Of a DNA stretch of 64,000 nucleotides, positions 15,531 through 27,218 are shown piece after piece (within the stretch, counting starts at the first letter, position 1; each line of letters begins with the position of its first letter). Both the position numbers and the translations under genes were made by a program. The notes under the pieces were generated by a model. That model was not told where the DNA came from. It saw only the letters and a list, made by a program, of their open reading frames with translations, and did no database searches. The stretch lies in assembly GCA_050084515.1 (NCBI GenBank), contig CM114272.1, forward strand, positions 47,926,001 to 47,990,000. The letters run 5' to 3'. The stretch is from Blasia pusilla (Eukaryota; Marchantiophyta; Marchantiopsida; Blasiales).

Positions 15531-16306
15531 GTTAAGACACTTTGGCACTCTTTTAGGTGGTCACTTTGGATATTGTTGTTGGACTTTTGAAAAGAGGGTA
15601 TCTATATACTGTTAAGCGAACACGGGGGGTTACTAAAACTGGAAATAAAAAATTCTTCACTTTCTATAAGAAGTGAAGCACGATTTAATTTCACCTTGTG
15701 GAAGCGGGGGTACTTGAGCTACATCCCCACATAATTTTCGTAGGCTTCTATTTACACAAGTGCGCATCTGGTATTGGTTGGTGGCATCGGCACAAAAGTT
15801 TCCAAGGCTTCAGCCCTCACAAGTGCGCATATGGGACTAGTCACAAGCTCGTGAGCCCCTCATCCGCACAATTGGTATCATTGGTACTAGAGTAATTGGT
15901 ACAAGTGTGGAAAGTTATAGGAGATTTGGGTGAAAGTTTGAGTTGGAGCGCAAGTTGGAGAGGAGGCAAAGTTGGAGTCGTGGGTGGAAGGAAGGTGTGG
16001 ACATAGCAAACGTAGACACAACCGAAGATCCAAAAATCACAGTTCCGATCTGAAGGTGAGATTTGTGCTTGCCTGATGTCTTGTCTTGACAATTCTATCG
16101 AGACTTGTTGTGCCTCGTATGTAAGGGATCCATATTGACGGATCTATGACCTTGATCGAGTTCAATTGAGGTTCTATTCAGAGATGCCTTCAAGACCTGC
16201 CACTTCTGCCCAGATGAGTGTGGGGATGCGATTCACCTTCACCCCAATGACGGTGAAATCATGGTCGTCGGCTATTTTGCGCATGTTGGCCACCTTGCGG
16301 GAGCGC

Positions 16307-16488
<182 letters not shown>

Positions 16489-17219
16489 AGGAAAGTCACA
16501 AAGGGGATTACATGCTTGTTGTATAGCGGTGTACTGACTGGTGTTGAATATAGTTCATGTGGTGGTTTTGGTTCTTGAATCCAGTTCAGAATTATGTCAT
16601 GCAATACAAGATTATGCCATATGCAAATGAAGGGTTTTCATATGCTTCGCGAGCCTAATCTCCATCATCAAGTCATCGTATTCGACTTCCAATTTTTAGC
16701 TGCAGCCAATTGCATTATTTTTTGCGTCACCCTCTGAAGGCTTCGGAGTGACTTATCACCCAATTCACTCGAATACTCACCGACCCATACGTCTGCATCT
16801 TGAGCAAGCTCCGGATTCATTGTTGAAATGTGATGTTGCCAACAAATCCATACTTCGCAGGCCTCCATCATTGCTCGCTTCCCCGTGTGCCTCTCCCTCC
16901 CTTGTCTTTTGCCAGCTCTTGAGCGTCATGCTCATGAGTAGGAAAGCAGCAAAGCAGTTCTCGTGGGGACCATCTCTTGCGCTATAAGTGCCTTCCGTGT
17001 ATGGTCGATTGACACAAACTTTAGTGGGAAATCTCCGCACAATGACTGCCCATCTCTCGCTGCACTTTATTGAGCCTGCTCTTCCCTTCCCTCTCCCCCC
17101 TGCCCTCCCTTGCCCACTCACTCATCATCCCCGTGCACCACTACATGCCATTACAGTATGGGCACAGCATCGGAGCGACCCTCCCCGAGCCCTGCAATCA
17201 GCAGCATGTGCCACATATC

Positions 17220-17259
17220 CCCGTGCTATGTCTGTGCATAGCACGGGCGTTCTTACTAG
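17220..17259 (+). other. Helitron 3' hairpin and CTAG terminus
   Basis: An 11-bp perfect stem with a 6-nt loop, then cgttctta and CTAG. In known Helitrons this subterminal hairpin marks the end of the rolling-circle transfer. Confidence 0.78.
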
Positions 17260-17579
17260 TTTTGAAGAAAATAATACACATAAATAATGAAATAAGTGCT
17301 CTTACAACGACAATATCTTTGCCGTAGAAGAGTAGATTTTGAGTTTCCCTCGTAAACTCGTGAAATGTTGTGAATGTTAAAATTAAATAGTTTTTTAATA
17401 GAACCGTGACTTGTGAAGAAGTTTTTGGGACTTAAGATATCAAGAGTAAAAAAATTTGTGAAAGATCCTTGGATATGATAATCATTATGGTCTCTTAGAA
17501 TGATGGAACTTTTACTTCATGCAAAAATTTCTTTATACACAATATTACGTGTTTGGACTTACTTTTTGTTTGCACTATT

Positions 17580-18850
17580 TTCATTCAGAACCATAATCGT
17601 TATTAAACTCCTTTCACCTCCTCGTGAAAATGCCACATATATTTTGCCATGAGGGAAGATGCAAGATGGTGCGTAATTGCAAATCCTTTTCAGCGTTTGA
17701 CCTTGAACCTAATTAATTGTTGTGACAAACAAAGGTTGAATGAAGAATTGATATCTATATAAGTTAGATGGAAATCTGAAATAAGATGCAATCAGTGGAA
17801 TACATGGAATGAACACTCAGTTCCCAATATTCTTTCATGTAATAATTTCAACATCTATGGTATGTTGTATAAATCCCTAAATCACTAATCAAGTACCATT
17901 TTTTTTTTTTTTTACATCCATTCTTGTTTGACAAGAGTAGGATCAATGCTCCAATCTTCAATCATAAGATATGAGGAGGATATCTAGAAGGAAAGCATGT
18001 GTTTAAAAATTCAATCGGATAGATATGACTTATACCTTAATTAAGAACACAATCAACACTTAGGTAGGTATGCTCTTGAACAAATTTCCTCGCGAATTTC
18101 ATGATAGAGACTTATGTTATAACGAGCCTCAATCATATATTTAGACTAACCTTTTGTAATGATCAATTAGGAGGAAAACATACTAGGCGGAAGGATTATC
18201 TTTCCATGAATTGGAGACACAACATCAACATGAATGTCAGAATCATTTGTATTTTTTGGTGTTCAAATAATAATATCCTTCAAGAAGTTGATGCCATTCT
18301 ATTTAGAATCATCACTTCCATGAATGATATTAATGAATCTTTTATCAATGAGATTAGTTATGGATTGATTGTGGATGATCAAGTCAAGGGGAAATGAAAT
18401 AGTATTGTCTTCCTTATCCAAAGCTATGGGCATACAACCCTCACCAACCTCCAATAGCCAATCGAAATAAGCTTGGTGATGATGACATGCCAAGAGTTAT
18501 AGAGTACCATACAGATAAGAGGAATACTTGGGATGAAAATTTTGTAGAAGAATTAAGCATGGTCTCAAATAAAAGGGAAAAAGCAAAGGAAATACCTTTG
18601 AAATTTCGAACTCTCATGTTTGTTGTAAGTTTCATGACCCTCATATAAGATCAAAGAGGAGATCTTTTAAAAGTGGCTTGCTCAATTTATGGAGGATTTC
18701 CATGACAAAAACAAAAGGACTTCATGAAAATTGCCACCAAATATACGGAGCTTACCCCCAAAAGGCAAGTCGCTCAAGTTTGGAGAGATCATCCCCATAA
18801 TCCCTTGGAAGCTATGATTAATTGCTTCAAAGGTATGATCGTGGGTCATA
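17580..18850 (-). pseudogene. Decayed Helitron PIF1-like helicase
   Basis: Reading the minus strand from right to left, pieces of the Helitron helicase appear in the correct order. Around 18740-18790 is PFGGKLRIFGGNF, matching the family's PFGGK..GGDFRQ (Walker B region). Around 18300-18490 is WLLEVGEG followed later by a LDLIIHNQSITNLI segment. Around 17590-17720 is VQGQTLKRICNYA and then FPHGKIYVAFSRGGERSL, equivalent to the family's SQGQTL and GQLYVALSR motifs. Stops and shifts separate the pieces; the Lys before the VQGQT motif is replaced by TAG. It is therefore a dead autonomous Helitron relic; its own ends were not identified. It lies just beyond the 3' end of the shorter Helitron but in opposite orientation. 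Confidence 0.82.
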
Positions 18851-19926
18851 GGTTCCTTATCTCATGTACTGAGTATATCCTTTCTAATAAGTAGAGAAAG
18901 CTCACTATTAGTTAATAATCTATGAAAAAAAGATAATAATCTTTGTGGTCCTGAATGATTACAACAAGAGCCAAGAAAGTCATGATAGTCATTATATTAA
19001 TATATTGTTGAAAATGATGAAAATTCTTACGTGCAAGTAGAGCTCTTGTGCACATTAATCGGAGTCTTCAATCATGAATGTGCCTTATACCCTCCATCTA
19101 ACTCTGAAGTGATTAGTCCTGATGACATAACGCTAAGCTATACATCCCATACTTTGCGCATTGGCTAGAAGAAGAATGTAAAGAAATATTTCCGTGTTCC
19201 GCCATACTATCAACGAAGAAGAGTTTTTGTGATGATGGAGTATAGGCTTTAGGATAAAGATAATCAATTCTCACATCCCCTTTCTAAATTTGAATCTCCA
19301 AGGAAAGTATTAATATACAAAAATCTATCTTTGACTTGATCACTACATATGATCGTATCCTTGGTCAAGCATTGTAACAAAATCAAACTTGTATTAACCA
19401 CAAGATTAAAGTCTCCATGCTTCTAATCCAACGACTTGTCAAACTGATCCTTTGCATTGGCTCAAGCACTCCAACCATCACCACCTTAGAAATACATGTG
19501 CAAGCCAAGGAATTCCCCGAATTCAAATGATGAGATTGCAATGCACTATAACTCAAGATTGGAGCATCAAATTCTTTGATGGAGTCACCCCAAGGCAAAC
19601 ATGCGCAAGGGAGTCTTCCTTAAAGGAAACAATGAGAAAAGACCCCTATCCCTTCAATTGTGAGCCTAATCTACCACTTCCAAATTCCTTTTGAAGAGTC
19701 ACATCCTTTCAATTTCTACCTCTTCACAGTCTTGATCCTCTTCGCAACAATGCTCTTCAGAGTGATCCACTTCATACCTTCTTTCTTAATAAGTTCTTTC
19801 CTCATTGAAGTACTTCCTACTACTTCACTCTTTAGTTTTTCAAACCATCTTGTTCTTTACTTAAGTTGAGAATTTCTTCAATAAAACCAAAAATCATGTG
19901 CTCTCTTCACAACTTATTTTTTATTT
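18851..19926. other. Unassigned stretch, possibly upstream part of the Helitron relic
   Basis: Open frames up to 80 codons on both strands without recognisable domains. It may be the diverged Rep or linker part of the minus-strand Helitron, but I see no catalytic motif to prove it. Confidence 0.3.
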
Positions 19927-20175
19927 TTTAATGAGAGTATTACACTTTCGTGGACGTAGCTTTGACCCATATAAGTGCAATTGTAAAAAAAACCCTCACT
20001 AGATATCGCTCATGCTCCTCAATCACTATGTTGAAGACTATAATGTTATCATTGTAATACATAGAAAATCTAGACCTGCCAAAATCCTTTTCGTCACCCT
20101 TTGAAACTCTACCAAGGAATTATTTAACCTAAATGGTAAGAACTACCATTGATACAAACAATCCTTCCTCTCAGA
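19927..20175 (-). pseudogene. Old Gypsy reverse transcriptase fragment (left part)
   Basis: This plus-strand sequence aligns with 28360-28575 of the better minus-strand Gypsy copy, through the segment encoding the YIDD active site. It is about 70-75% alike by eye. It stops at 20175, where the LTR of the plus-strand Gypsy begins, and the same gene resumes at 32317. It is therefore the host of a nested insertion. Confidence 0.8.
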
Positions 20176-20535
20176 TGTCAAGTCTTTTAGGATAGATCGG
20201 TGAGATCTAGTAGAGCGCCTTAGTGAGTATTGGAGGACAGGCTCAGTAGGTCGAGGATGACGTGCTAAGGCCCAAGGAAACCTGAGAGAGCAGGTTTTCC
20301 CTTCGTTTCGGCTTATTTGGAGCCATACTGAGGAACTTACTATTTTAGGTAAGTACCATTTTGAGTATATGTTTGACTTTATATATTTGGTAAGTGGCCC
20401 TTGACCTCCTACATCAGGTCAAGAGCCAAGGAGGTGACTTGGGAGCATAGGTTACCATTGAGAGATCTTGGTAGAGGGGAGGGGTATACCTCAAGGAGAG
20501 AGAGCTTGAGAGCTCATTCTCTCTTTGTTGAACCT
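20176..20535 (+). repeat. 5' LTR of the plus-strand Gypsy, truncated
   Basis: It matches the first 360 bp of the LTR at 31672-32316 (shared landmarks: ggtttcgg-like stretch, taagtaccattttgagtata, tcaggtcaagagccaagg). At about 20535 it breaks off into unrelated C-rich sequence, so the last roughly 285 bp of the LTR and the primer site are lost. Confidence 0.85.
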
Positions 20536-21530
20536 CTTGTCACCATCAACAGTCCGCCGTCAACGGTCAATCGTCGACCATCACCATCAACGGTCCACCG
20601 TCCACCGTCCACCATCGGCCGTCGCCGCCGCCTAGCGCTGCTCAGAGCCGCGTTCGTCCATTGTCCACCCTTTTGTTGCCACTGCCGCCATTACGGAGTG
20701 GAGGGTCTTCCATGACCACCGTTGATTCTTTGACTTGCGCCGCCACCACCGTCATCGTAATTTCGTCATCAACAAGTGATGGCAGGAGACCTCGAGTTAT
20801 GTTGTTTGAGTTTTCATTTCATGCTGCTATGTTGTGATTGGTAGCTACTCGATGACGATCTAGTACCGTGTCGTGACGCCCGTAGCCGCAACACGCCGCC
20901 GATTGCTGCGCCGTGCCGCTCGTGGCCGCATCGCACCATCTCGATGGCGGAGCCGCTCCTTCACTAAGGAGCAGAGCGTGTGAATTGCTGATTGAGGAGG
21001 GTATGCCACCGAGTGCCGTACCCCATTACTGAGTGCCGTGTCGTTTGTAGCCGTTCCGTGCCGCACTGGACCGCTGGACCTACACCGCACATCGAGGAGG
21101 TTTGAGCAGCATCAATACGAGAGGAGTACGACTTGTTGATTGGAGGAGTTGTCTTCACAACCGAGTTGGGGTCGAGATTTGGAATTGCCGAGGAGCGACA
21201 TCGACATTATTGTCAAGTTACCCAATATGGTCTCTTACCCTACACGTGTGAGGGATTTTCGGATATTGGGAAGTTATTTGGGATATTGGGTTTTGTGCTG
21301 ATGCTAGGAGCATCGATGATGTATGGGTTTAAGGGACATACACTTATGTGGGATGTCCAGAGTTGAGGATGGTTTGCCAATGAGACGATAGATCAGTGAT
21401 TTACCGCACCACGCTGCTTGTTGTTGCACAACACACGTCTCAATGAGAGAGTGTAGATTGAGTGCCGCATGTTTAGTTTGAGTGATTGAGGGATTACTCA
21501 CGATATTGAGAGTGATCGTGTGAGAGGGGC
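20536..21530 (+). other. Gypsy leader region with CCGTC/CCATC-rich repeats
   Basis: 20540-20620 is an imperfect tandem of short caacggtccaccgtccacc-like units. 20840-21110 is CpG-rich with repeated gtgccgctcgt-like phrases. No protein is recognised before the gag ATG at 21531. Confidence 0.5.
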
Positions 21531-23018
21531 ATGAGGGCCATCACGGGGTCCTTTCAGGATTTTGAGAGGCGAGGTAGTGGACCTGAGAGTAGCTGTGGAG
21601 GGTTTACCCGGAATGGTGCGAGGTTTCGAGGATCTCCACGTAAGAGACCACCTCGATCTCCTTCTGTGTCATCTTCAGACGAGGGGGTGTGTGTATAGGA
21701 GTGTGTTAGTGATCCACCGTACATATTGAGTGGTCCTACCAGTTGGGCGTACGAGATGGACGACCGGGGTAGAGGACCGCGTAGGGTTTCGGGTGTTGTA
21801 GACACCATAGAGCTACAAGACTTCATTGTGGAGTTTAGGAGTTGGTGTGATTCACAACGAGCTAGGAACTTTAGAGAGTTCAACTCATTTATAGCATGGA
21901 ATGGTATGTTCCAACATTTAGAGGGGGCGCCCATGGACAATTACCATGAGTTCTCCCACAGATATGCCTAGGAGATTGAGGCATGGCAACTCTACTATGA
22001 CCCACACTATGTATCATCAACGGAGCCATTCCCAAATGAGGAGGAAGAGTCGAGAGAGGCTACTTCCTCTTCCACTATTGATGTTTTAAGAGGGGTCACT
22101 CGCAGTGGGGCAGTTGCACTGTCTAGTTGCGTTCGTCCCAGGTTCAACCCCGTGGTTGAGTTCTTCGCTGAGTTGAGGGCGAGCTACCAAGGGGTACAGA
22201 CGGAGAAGTTGCGGAGCATCCACGACTTCCAAAGGCGCCCGGGTGAGAGTTTGCGTGAGGCTTACACTCGCTTGCGCCGGTTGATCAACGTCACTCAGGG
22301 GGTGACAGATACTCAGGCTATCCAGTCATGGTACGCAATGCTGGACCAGACCCTACGGACACGGGTGCGGGAGGGGGTGCTTCTTATGAACACCTCCCCT
22401 ACGTTGAGAGATGTTTTTAGGACCGCCGAGAACATTGAGCGCAACATGGCGGAGGAGAGCGTAGCCACCATGGGTTCTGGGCGAGAGCAGTCACGATTTT
22501 CTGCACCACCTGTGCAGCAACGTGGACTGCGAGATAGGTCGATTGTGGTACTACGAGCTCAAGGAGGATACCGGGAGGCCGTGCCACAGAGATCTGCGCC
22601 TTCATATACGGCTCAATAGCAATTGCCTACTATTACTTGTTGGTCATGTGGTGGAGCCCATCATCAACGCGATTGCACTCGTCAAGGTCATGGACGTTTG
22701 CCTCAGCATGGAGGACGAGATGGTGTTGCACTAGGAGATTATCAATGTGACTATTGTCAGAGGTATGGTCATACACGCGCCAAGTGTTTCAGTTTACATC
22801 CTGAGTTACGTCCGGACCTAGGGCCAGAGAGGGCTCCAGAGCGAGTAGCCGGTCCGGGTGGGCTAGAAATCATGCACGAGGTGGTCCCGTTGGGAAACGA
22901 GGAGCCTGAGTTGCCCGACAAGGTGGTGGAGCTACCCGTGGAGCAGGTAGAGTACCACCACCTAGACGCGTCGAGGGAGATGTCGGGCGTGAGGCTAGGA
23001 TGGCTGCTCAGATTTTGG
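21531..23018 (+). pseudogene. gag: Gypsy gag polyprotein with three TAG stops
   Basis: One frame runs from ATG 21531 to the solo LTR at 23019 (about 496 codons). It is interrupted only by TAG at 21696, 21969 and 22617. It encodes a basic N-terminus, a capsid-like helical part (ELRASYQGVQTEKL, RPGESLREAYTRLRRLINVT) and two zinc knuckles, CWSCGGAHHQRDC and CDYCQRYGHTRAKC, both C-x2-C-x4-H-x4-C. In Gypsy elements gag forms the particle and binds the RNA. The stops are at sites where Trp (TGG) or Gln (CAG) would fit, for example AQ-stop-QLP before the first knuckle. This suggests C-to-T decay rather than a functional stop. The C-terminus continues after the LTR insertion. Confidence 0.85.
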
Positions 23019-23787
23019 TGCACATACACATCGCTACACAACATACATCGTTGTTATCGAACACATACACAAAGACACACGATCCCGTGCTAACTCATGG
23101 CATCCAAACAACGAGACAAGAAGTACTAAAATATCTCCAATAAAGTAAGATCCAATCTCTCTCTATACCATCTCACACCATAGCTCTCAAAGGTGTGCAC
23201 TCTCTCTCATGTCAAACCAAATCCACTCTCCTAGTGAGAGACTTGGGTTACACACAGAAGGCAAGCAAGACCATAGCTCCCCCGCCTTATGCCAATAGGT
23301 TCAACAAAGGGAGAATGAGCTCTCAAGCTCTCTCTCCTTGAGGTATACCCCTCCCCTCTCCCAAACTCTCTCCATGGTAACCTATTCTCCCATGTCACCT
23401 CCTTGGCTCTTGACCTGATGTAAGAGGTCAAGGGCCATTTACCAAAAATAGAAAGTCGATCATATATTCAAAAGGGTACTTACCTAAAATAGTAAGTTCC
23501 TCAATATGGCTCCAAATCAGCCGAAACGAAGGGGAAACCTGCTCTCTCAAGTTTCCCGTGGCCTTAGAAGGTCATCCTTGACCTACTAAGGCCACGGGAA
23601 ACTTGAGATGACATAGGTCAAGGATGATCTTAGTAGGTCAAGGATGACCTACTAAGGCCACGGGAAACTTGAGATGACTAAGGTCAAGGATGACCTTAGT
23701 AGGTCATCCTTGACCTACTGAGCGTGTCCTCCACTACTCACGAAGGCAATCTACTAGATCTCACCGAGCTATCCTAAAAGACGTGGC
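23019..23787 (-). repeat. Solo Gypsy LTR inserted in the gag-protease region
   Basis: A complete LTR of the same family in reverse orientation, with no internal domain attached. It is longer than the others (about 770 versus 640 bp) because of an amplified palindromic stretch at 23548-23716. It belongs to the same subfamily as the LTR at 31672 (shared cttgtctcgttgtttggatg in LTR sense). A clear 5-bp target duplication is not visible, so its edge has been altered. Confidence 0.85.
23548..23716. repeat. Amplified palindromic repeats within the LTR
   Basis: A 19-bp arm (23548-23566) is repeated inverted at 23587-23605. Further copies of the same block follow, and the stretch ends in a perfect 16-bp palindrome pair around tagt (23681-23696 and 23701-23716, aggtcaaggatgacct and its complement). 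The other LTR copies have only one short version of this sequence at this place. Confidence 0.88.
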
Positions 23788-23903
23788 AAGATACATAAGC
23801 TACAGGAGCAGATTGCTGGTATGGCATTGAGATTACCCGATGCCGGATCCGTGGCATTAACATCATATGGAACAACCATAGATATGGAGGATCCTGGTTC
23901 GAT

Positions 23904-25070
23904 GTGCGGGGTTGTCAGATAGAGGACGCTGCAGTTGTGACTAGTGGAGTAGGCGTAGAGTTGGATCCACAGCGAGGGGAAGCCAGGAAACAGACTAGGC
24001 TTCCTCAATCTTTCACGTTGTCTGAGGCGATGAGGACCCCATCGATGGATCCTGATCAGAGTTCTTGGACAGTTGGTGATGTTGTTGGTGTGCAAGCACG
24101 GAGGGCGATGGGAGAAGCAAGTGCAAAGACTCCTATTGCTAATGCTCAAGAGGGGCATGTGTCGAGCACGTTGTTGGGGGCGGCCACCGCTGTGTACCGA
24201 CCTCCTTTATTTTCTGTTTTCGATGATATGACGTTAGGGGGTACGCCCGCCGAGGCTTTTCGGCTAGCCACTTCGCTATGTGAGGGCGGAGTTGGAGTTC
24301 CTGCATCACGTTCAGAGGTGATTGTAGAGGAGGTGATGGACTTGCCCTTGGAGCGAATGCTCAGGTCGTCCACGTCATATTCATGGCAGGCTGCGGCTGC
24401 TAGGATGGCGGAGATGCCCGCTAGACCCACGATAGAGCGTACCATGGCTTCTCTTGGTGTTTTATTGTTGGATAATCGAGGAGAGGTCTTCCAATTGGTG
24501 AGTCCACGAGGTAGAGCTTTTAGACCGCAGCGCGTCTTGTTGGATTCAGGAGCGCAACCCTTGATGTTGGGGAAAGCGTCATCCATTCCGGATACAGACA
24601 TCCTTGGGTGGAGCGAGTACCACATAGTAAATCATCCGATAGGAGGTCGTGGTGAGGATTCGCCCGAGACATCCTAAAGATGAGTCCGTGGTGCGAGCCA
24701 AGGCGATAGTGACTGATGCAGAGTCCCATGACGTCTTGGTTGGGGGAGCAGTGTTATAATCGATGGGGTTTTCCCTTGATTACTGGGAGGAGTCAACGTC
24801 CTATAGACCAGGATGGCAGTCATGTGATGGGCGCCTTAGCTCATTACCCGTTCGATTCACAGGTAGAGTGATCGAGCGATGGCTAGGAGAGGTGGCGACC
24901 TTAACAGCATTTAGCAGTGCCATCACTTGGCTTAGTGATTTGATTGAGGGACATGTCCATGCAGAAGATACTCCCGTTCTTGACATTTCTATGTAGAGGA
25001 GTGTCATGGTAGCCGCATGAGTCCGTGGAGGAGAGGTGCCGCTTTGGGGCTCTAATGAAGAGCTTCGACG
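23904..25070 (+). pseudogene. Gypsy gag linker and aspartic protease
   Basis: A 257-codon frame (to 24677) followed by frames in near register. The protease is marked by VLLDSGAQPLMLGKA (catalytic Asp-Ser-Gly, about residue 213 of the first frame). After a frame change come AIVTDAESHDVLVGGAVL and GFSLDYWEESTSYRPGW, the usual protease C-terminus of this Gypsy type. A TAA in GGAVL-stop-SMG and another stop in DISM-stop show decay. The copy ends at about 25073, where the reverse LTR of the nested element begins. A retroviral-type protease would cut gag-pol; here it is dead. Confidence 0.82.
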
Positions 25071-25073
25071 CTT

Positions 25074-25713
25074 TGTCGTGCGCATACACATCGCTTCACA
25101 ACATACATTGTTTTCATCGAACACATACACAAACACACACGATCCCATGCTAACTCATGGCATCCATACACAAAGGCGAGAAATACCAAAATATCTCCAA
25201 TTAAAGTAAGATTCAATTTCTCCCTACACCATCTTACACCATAGCTCTCAAAGGTGTGCACTCTCTCTCATGTCAAACCAAACCCACTCTACTAATGAAA
25301 GGCTTGGGTTACACTCACAAGGCAAGGGACCATACCTCCGCCGCCTTATGCCAAGAGGTTCAACAAAGAGAGAATGAGCTCTCAAGCTCTCTCTCTTGGA
25401 GGTATACCCCCTTCCCTCTCCCAAGCCCTCTCAACGGTAACCTATGCTCACAAGTCACCTCCTTGGCTCTTGACCAACTATAGTGGGTCAAGGGCCACTT
25501 CCCAAAGTGGAAAGTTAATATCCCCAATATGGAAACTTACTTGAAATAGTAAGTGTCTATATATGGCTCCAAATGAGCCGAAACGAAGGGAAAACCTGAT
25601 CTCTCAGGTTTCCCAGGGCCTCAACATGTCATCCTTGGCCTCTTGGGCTTGTCCTCCACTACTCGTGCACATGCTCTGCTAGATCCCACCGATCTATCCT
25701 AACAATCGTGATA
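25074..25713 (-). repeat. 3' LTR of the minus-strand Gypsy
   Basis: A 640-bp LTR; in element sense it starts TATCACGATTG (decayed TGTCACG) and ends GCGCACGACA. It is followed on the plus strand by two bases (gt) and then a second copy of the LTR end (25716-25845). Confidence 0.85.
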
Positions 25714-25715
25714 GT

Positions 25716-25845
25716 TGTCGTGCGCATACACATCGCTACACAACATACATCGTTGTCATCGAACACACCCACACAAACACACACGATCCCATGCTAACTC
25801 ATGGCATCCATACACAAAGGCGAGAAGTACCAAAATATCTCCAAT
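25716..25845 (-). repeat. Extra copy of the LTR 3' end, upstream of the 3' LTR
   Basis: About 130 bp matching the last 130 bp of the adjacent LTR. It lies between the purine-rich tract (complement of cgccccact at about 25846) and the LTR start. The same arrangement exists in the plus-strand element at 31545-31669. Confidence 0.82.
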
Positions 25846-26044
25846 CGCCCCACTAGGTGGTGGTTAGGTCCCTCTAACTCCAGATAACCATTTATCCCTA
25901 CCTACCACGACATACATCTCTAGGATGCTAAGAGCAAAAAGGCCGGGTACTCATGTGGCCCCATTGTTAGTCGCCTTCCTATCATCCATATCACAGAAAA
26001 AGTCGGAATTGAAACCTACCTAGTATCATCTCTATGTACATCTG

Positions 26045-26165
26045 GGACACATCCATCGTCCCCGAGGAACCCTAGTGAGAGGTGGCGTCAGACATGCCAT
26101 ATGCCAACCTCACGAACATCCATCACAGACTAGCATCGTGGCCATACCACCAGCAGAACCACTCA
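26045..26165 (-). pseudogene. PHD-finger-like module behind Gypsy integrase (frameshifted copy)
   Basis: The minus strand aligns base for base with the PHD-like module at 31223-31360. It keeps codons for the middle cysteines (GTGATGGATGTTC, encoding CDGC) and for the seventh ligand (ATGTGTCCC, encoding Met-Cys-Pro), which is mutated in the other copy. A one-base deletion after GGC and a changed second cysteine codon break it here. Confidence 0.7.
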
Positions 26166-27200
26166 ATATACAACGCAGCCTGCAGGAACTACTGTTGAGC
26201 TCGGATCTATTGTACCATCAATGTTAGGAAGGTGACATGGCGCACAATTACGCACATGGTCCTTCCATACCATACCATCGCGTCCCTCCGGCAAGAGAAC
26301 ACCGGATGGCAAAATGTCACGCGCGCTCAAGATATTGCGCTCTGCAGTCACATCCAACGTTGTTGGTGCTGTCTGCTCCAAGTAGACGTAATCTCCTTGA
26401 TGAAACCTCCGAATAGTTGGTCGATGACCACCACCCCCAATAGTCGCATACCTCAACGTATCCCGATGCTGCGCAATCGCCAAGTTCTCAAACGCCATGG
26501 GCATCACTCTCCGAAACAACTCAGCCCTTTGAGAATATGCTCGCATCCATACATCTGGGTCATCAAAGTCTAGCACCTCACCAACATCTCGACGAATGGC
26601 CGTAGGTAAATCTGGCTCTTGGCCATAAAGTAGCAAGTACGGTGAAAAAGACGCTAAGGATGCCTGCCTGCTGAATCTGTATCCCATCGCCAACCACGGA
26701 AACTAGAGGTCCCAATCTCCTAGGTGACCTCTCTGCAAGCCATACTTGCGTAAACCCCTCTTCACCGTCTGCACAACTCTCTCGGCTAATCCATCCGCCT
26801 CAAGATGATCTCGCAAAGTCGTACGGTGGTCCATCAACGCCTGATCACACAAGGCCTCGAACTCACCGCGAAATTCGCTACCCTAGTCTGTCAACAACTC
26901 AGCCAATGCGCCATAATGACTCAACACTCGGTCAAGGAAGGCATAAGCTACTCCCTTGCTCGCTTTGTCAGGAAATGCAACCAACTCGATCCACTTCGAG
27001 AAGTCCTCGACCATCACCAACACATAACGATTGTGACGCTTCGTCAAAGGCAAAGGTCTTGCAAAATCCAAACTCCATCTATACCCTAAGCCCATGATCA
27101 ATAATGGATGCAACTGTGGAGTCGGAGCATTGAACGATGCTCGGACCCGATCACACACTATGCACCTGGCAATAAACTGCTGAACGTCAATCTGCATGCC
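26163..27200 (-). pseudogene. Gypsy integrase core and C-terminus
   Basis: The frame at 26883-27197 contains FIARCIVCDRVRAS (second half of the zinc-binding HHCC domain) and YRWSLDFARPLPLTKRHNRY, with the first catalytic Asp in SLDF. It ends LAELLTD, then a TAG where LTDQGSEF is expected (second catalytic Asp). The broken stretch 26700-26880 still reads as the third acidic residue region (ADGLAERVVQTVKRGL). The frame at 26163-26693 gives MGYRFSRQASLASFSPYLLL and YGQEPDLPT, the usual segment after the core. It then runs into a GRDGMVWKDHVRN stretch leading to the PHD-like module. Integrase would insert the cDNA; stops make this copy inactive. Confidence 0.87.
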
Positions 27201-27218
27201 TCGCCACCAATACTGAAT

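Noticed and set aside
23548-23716. CRISPR-like repeat array
   Set aside because: The repeated units are inverted as well as direct, have no unique spacers and lie inside a plant LTR.
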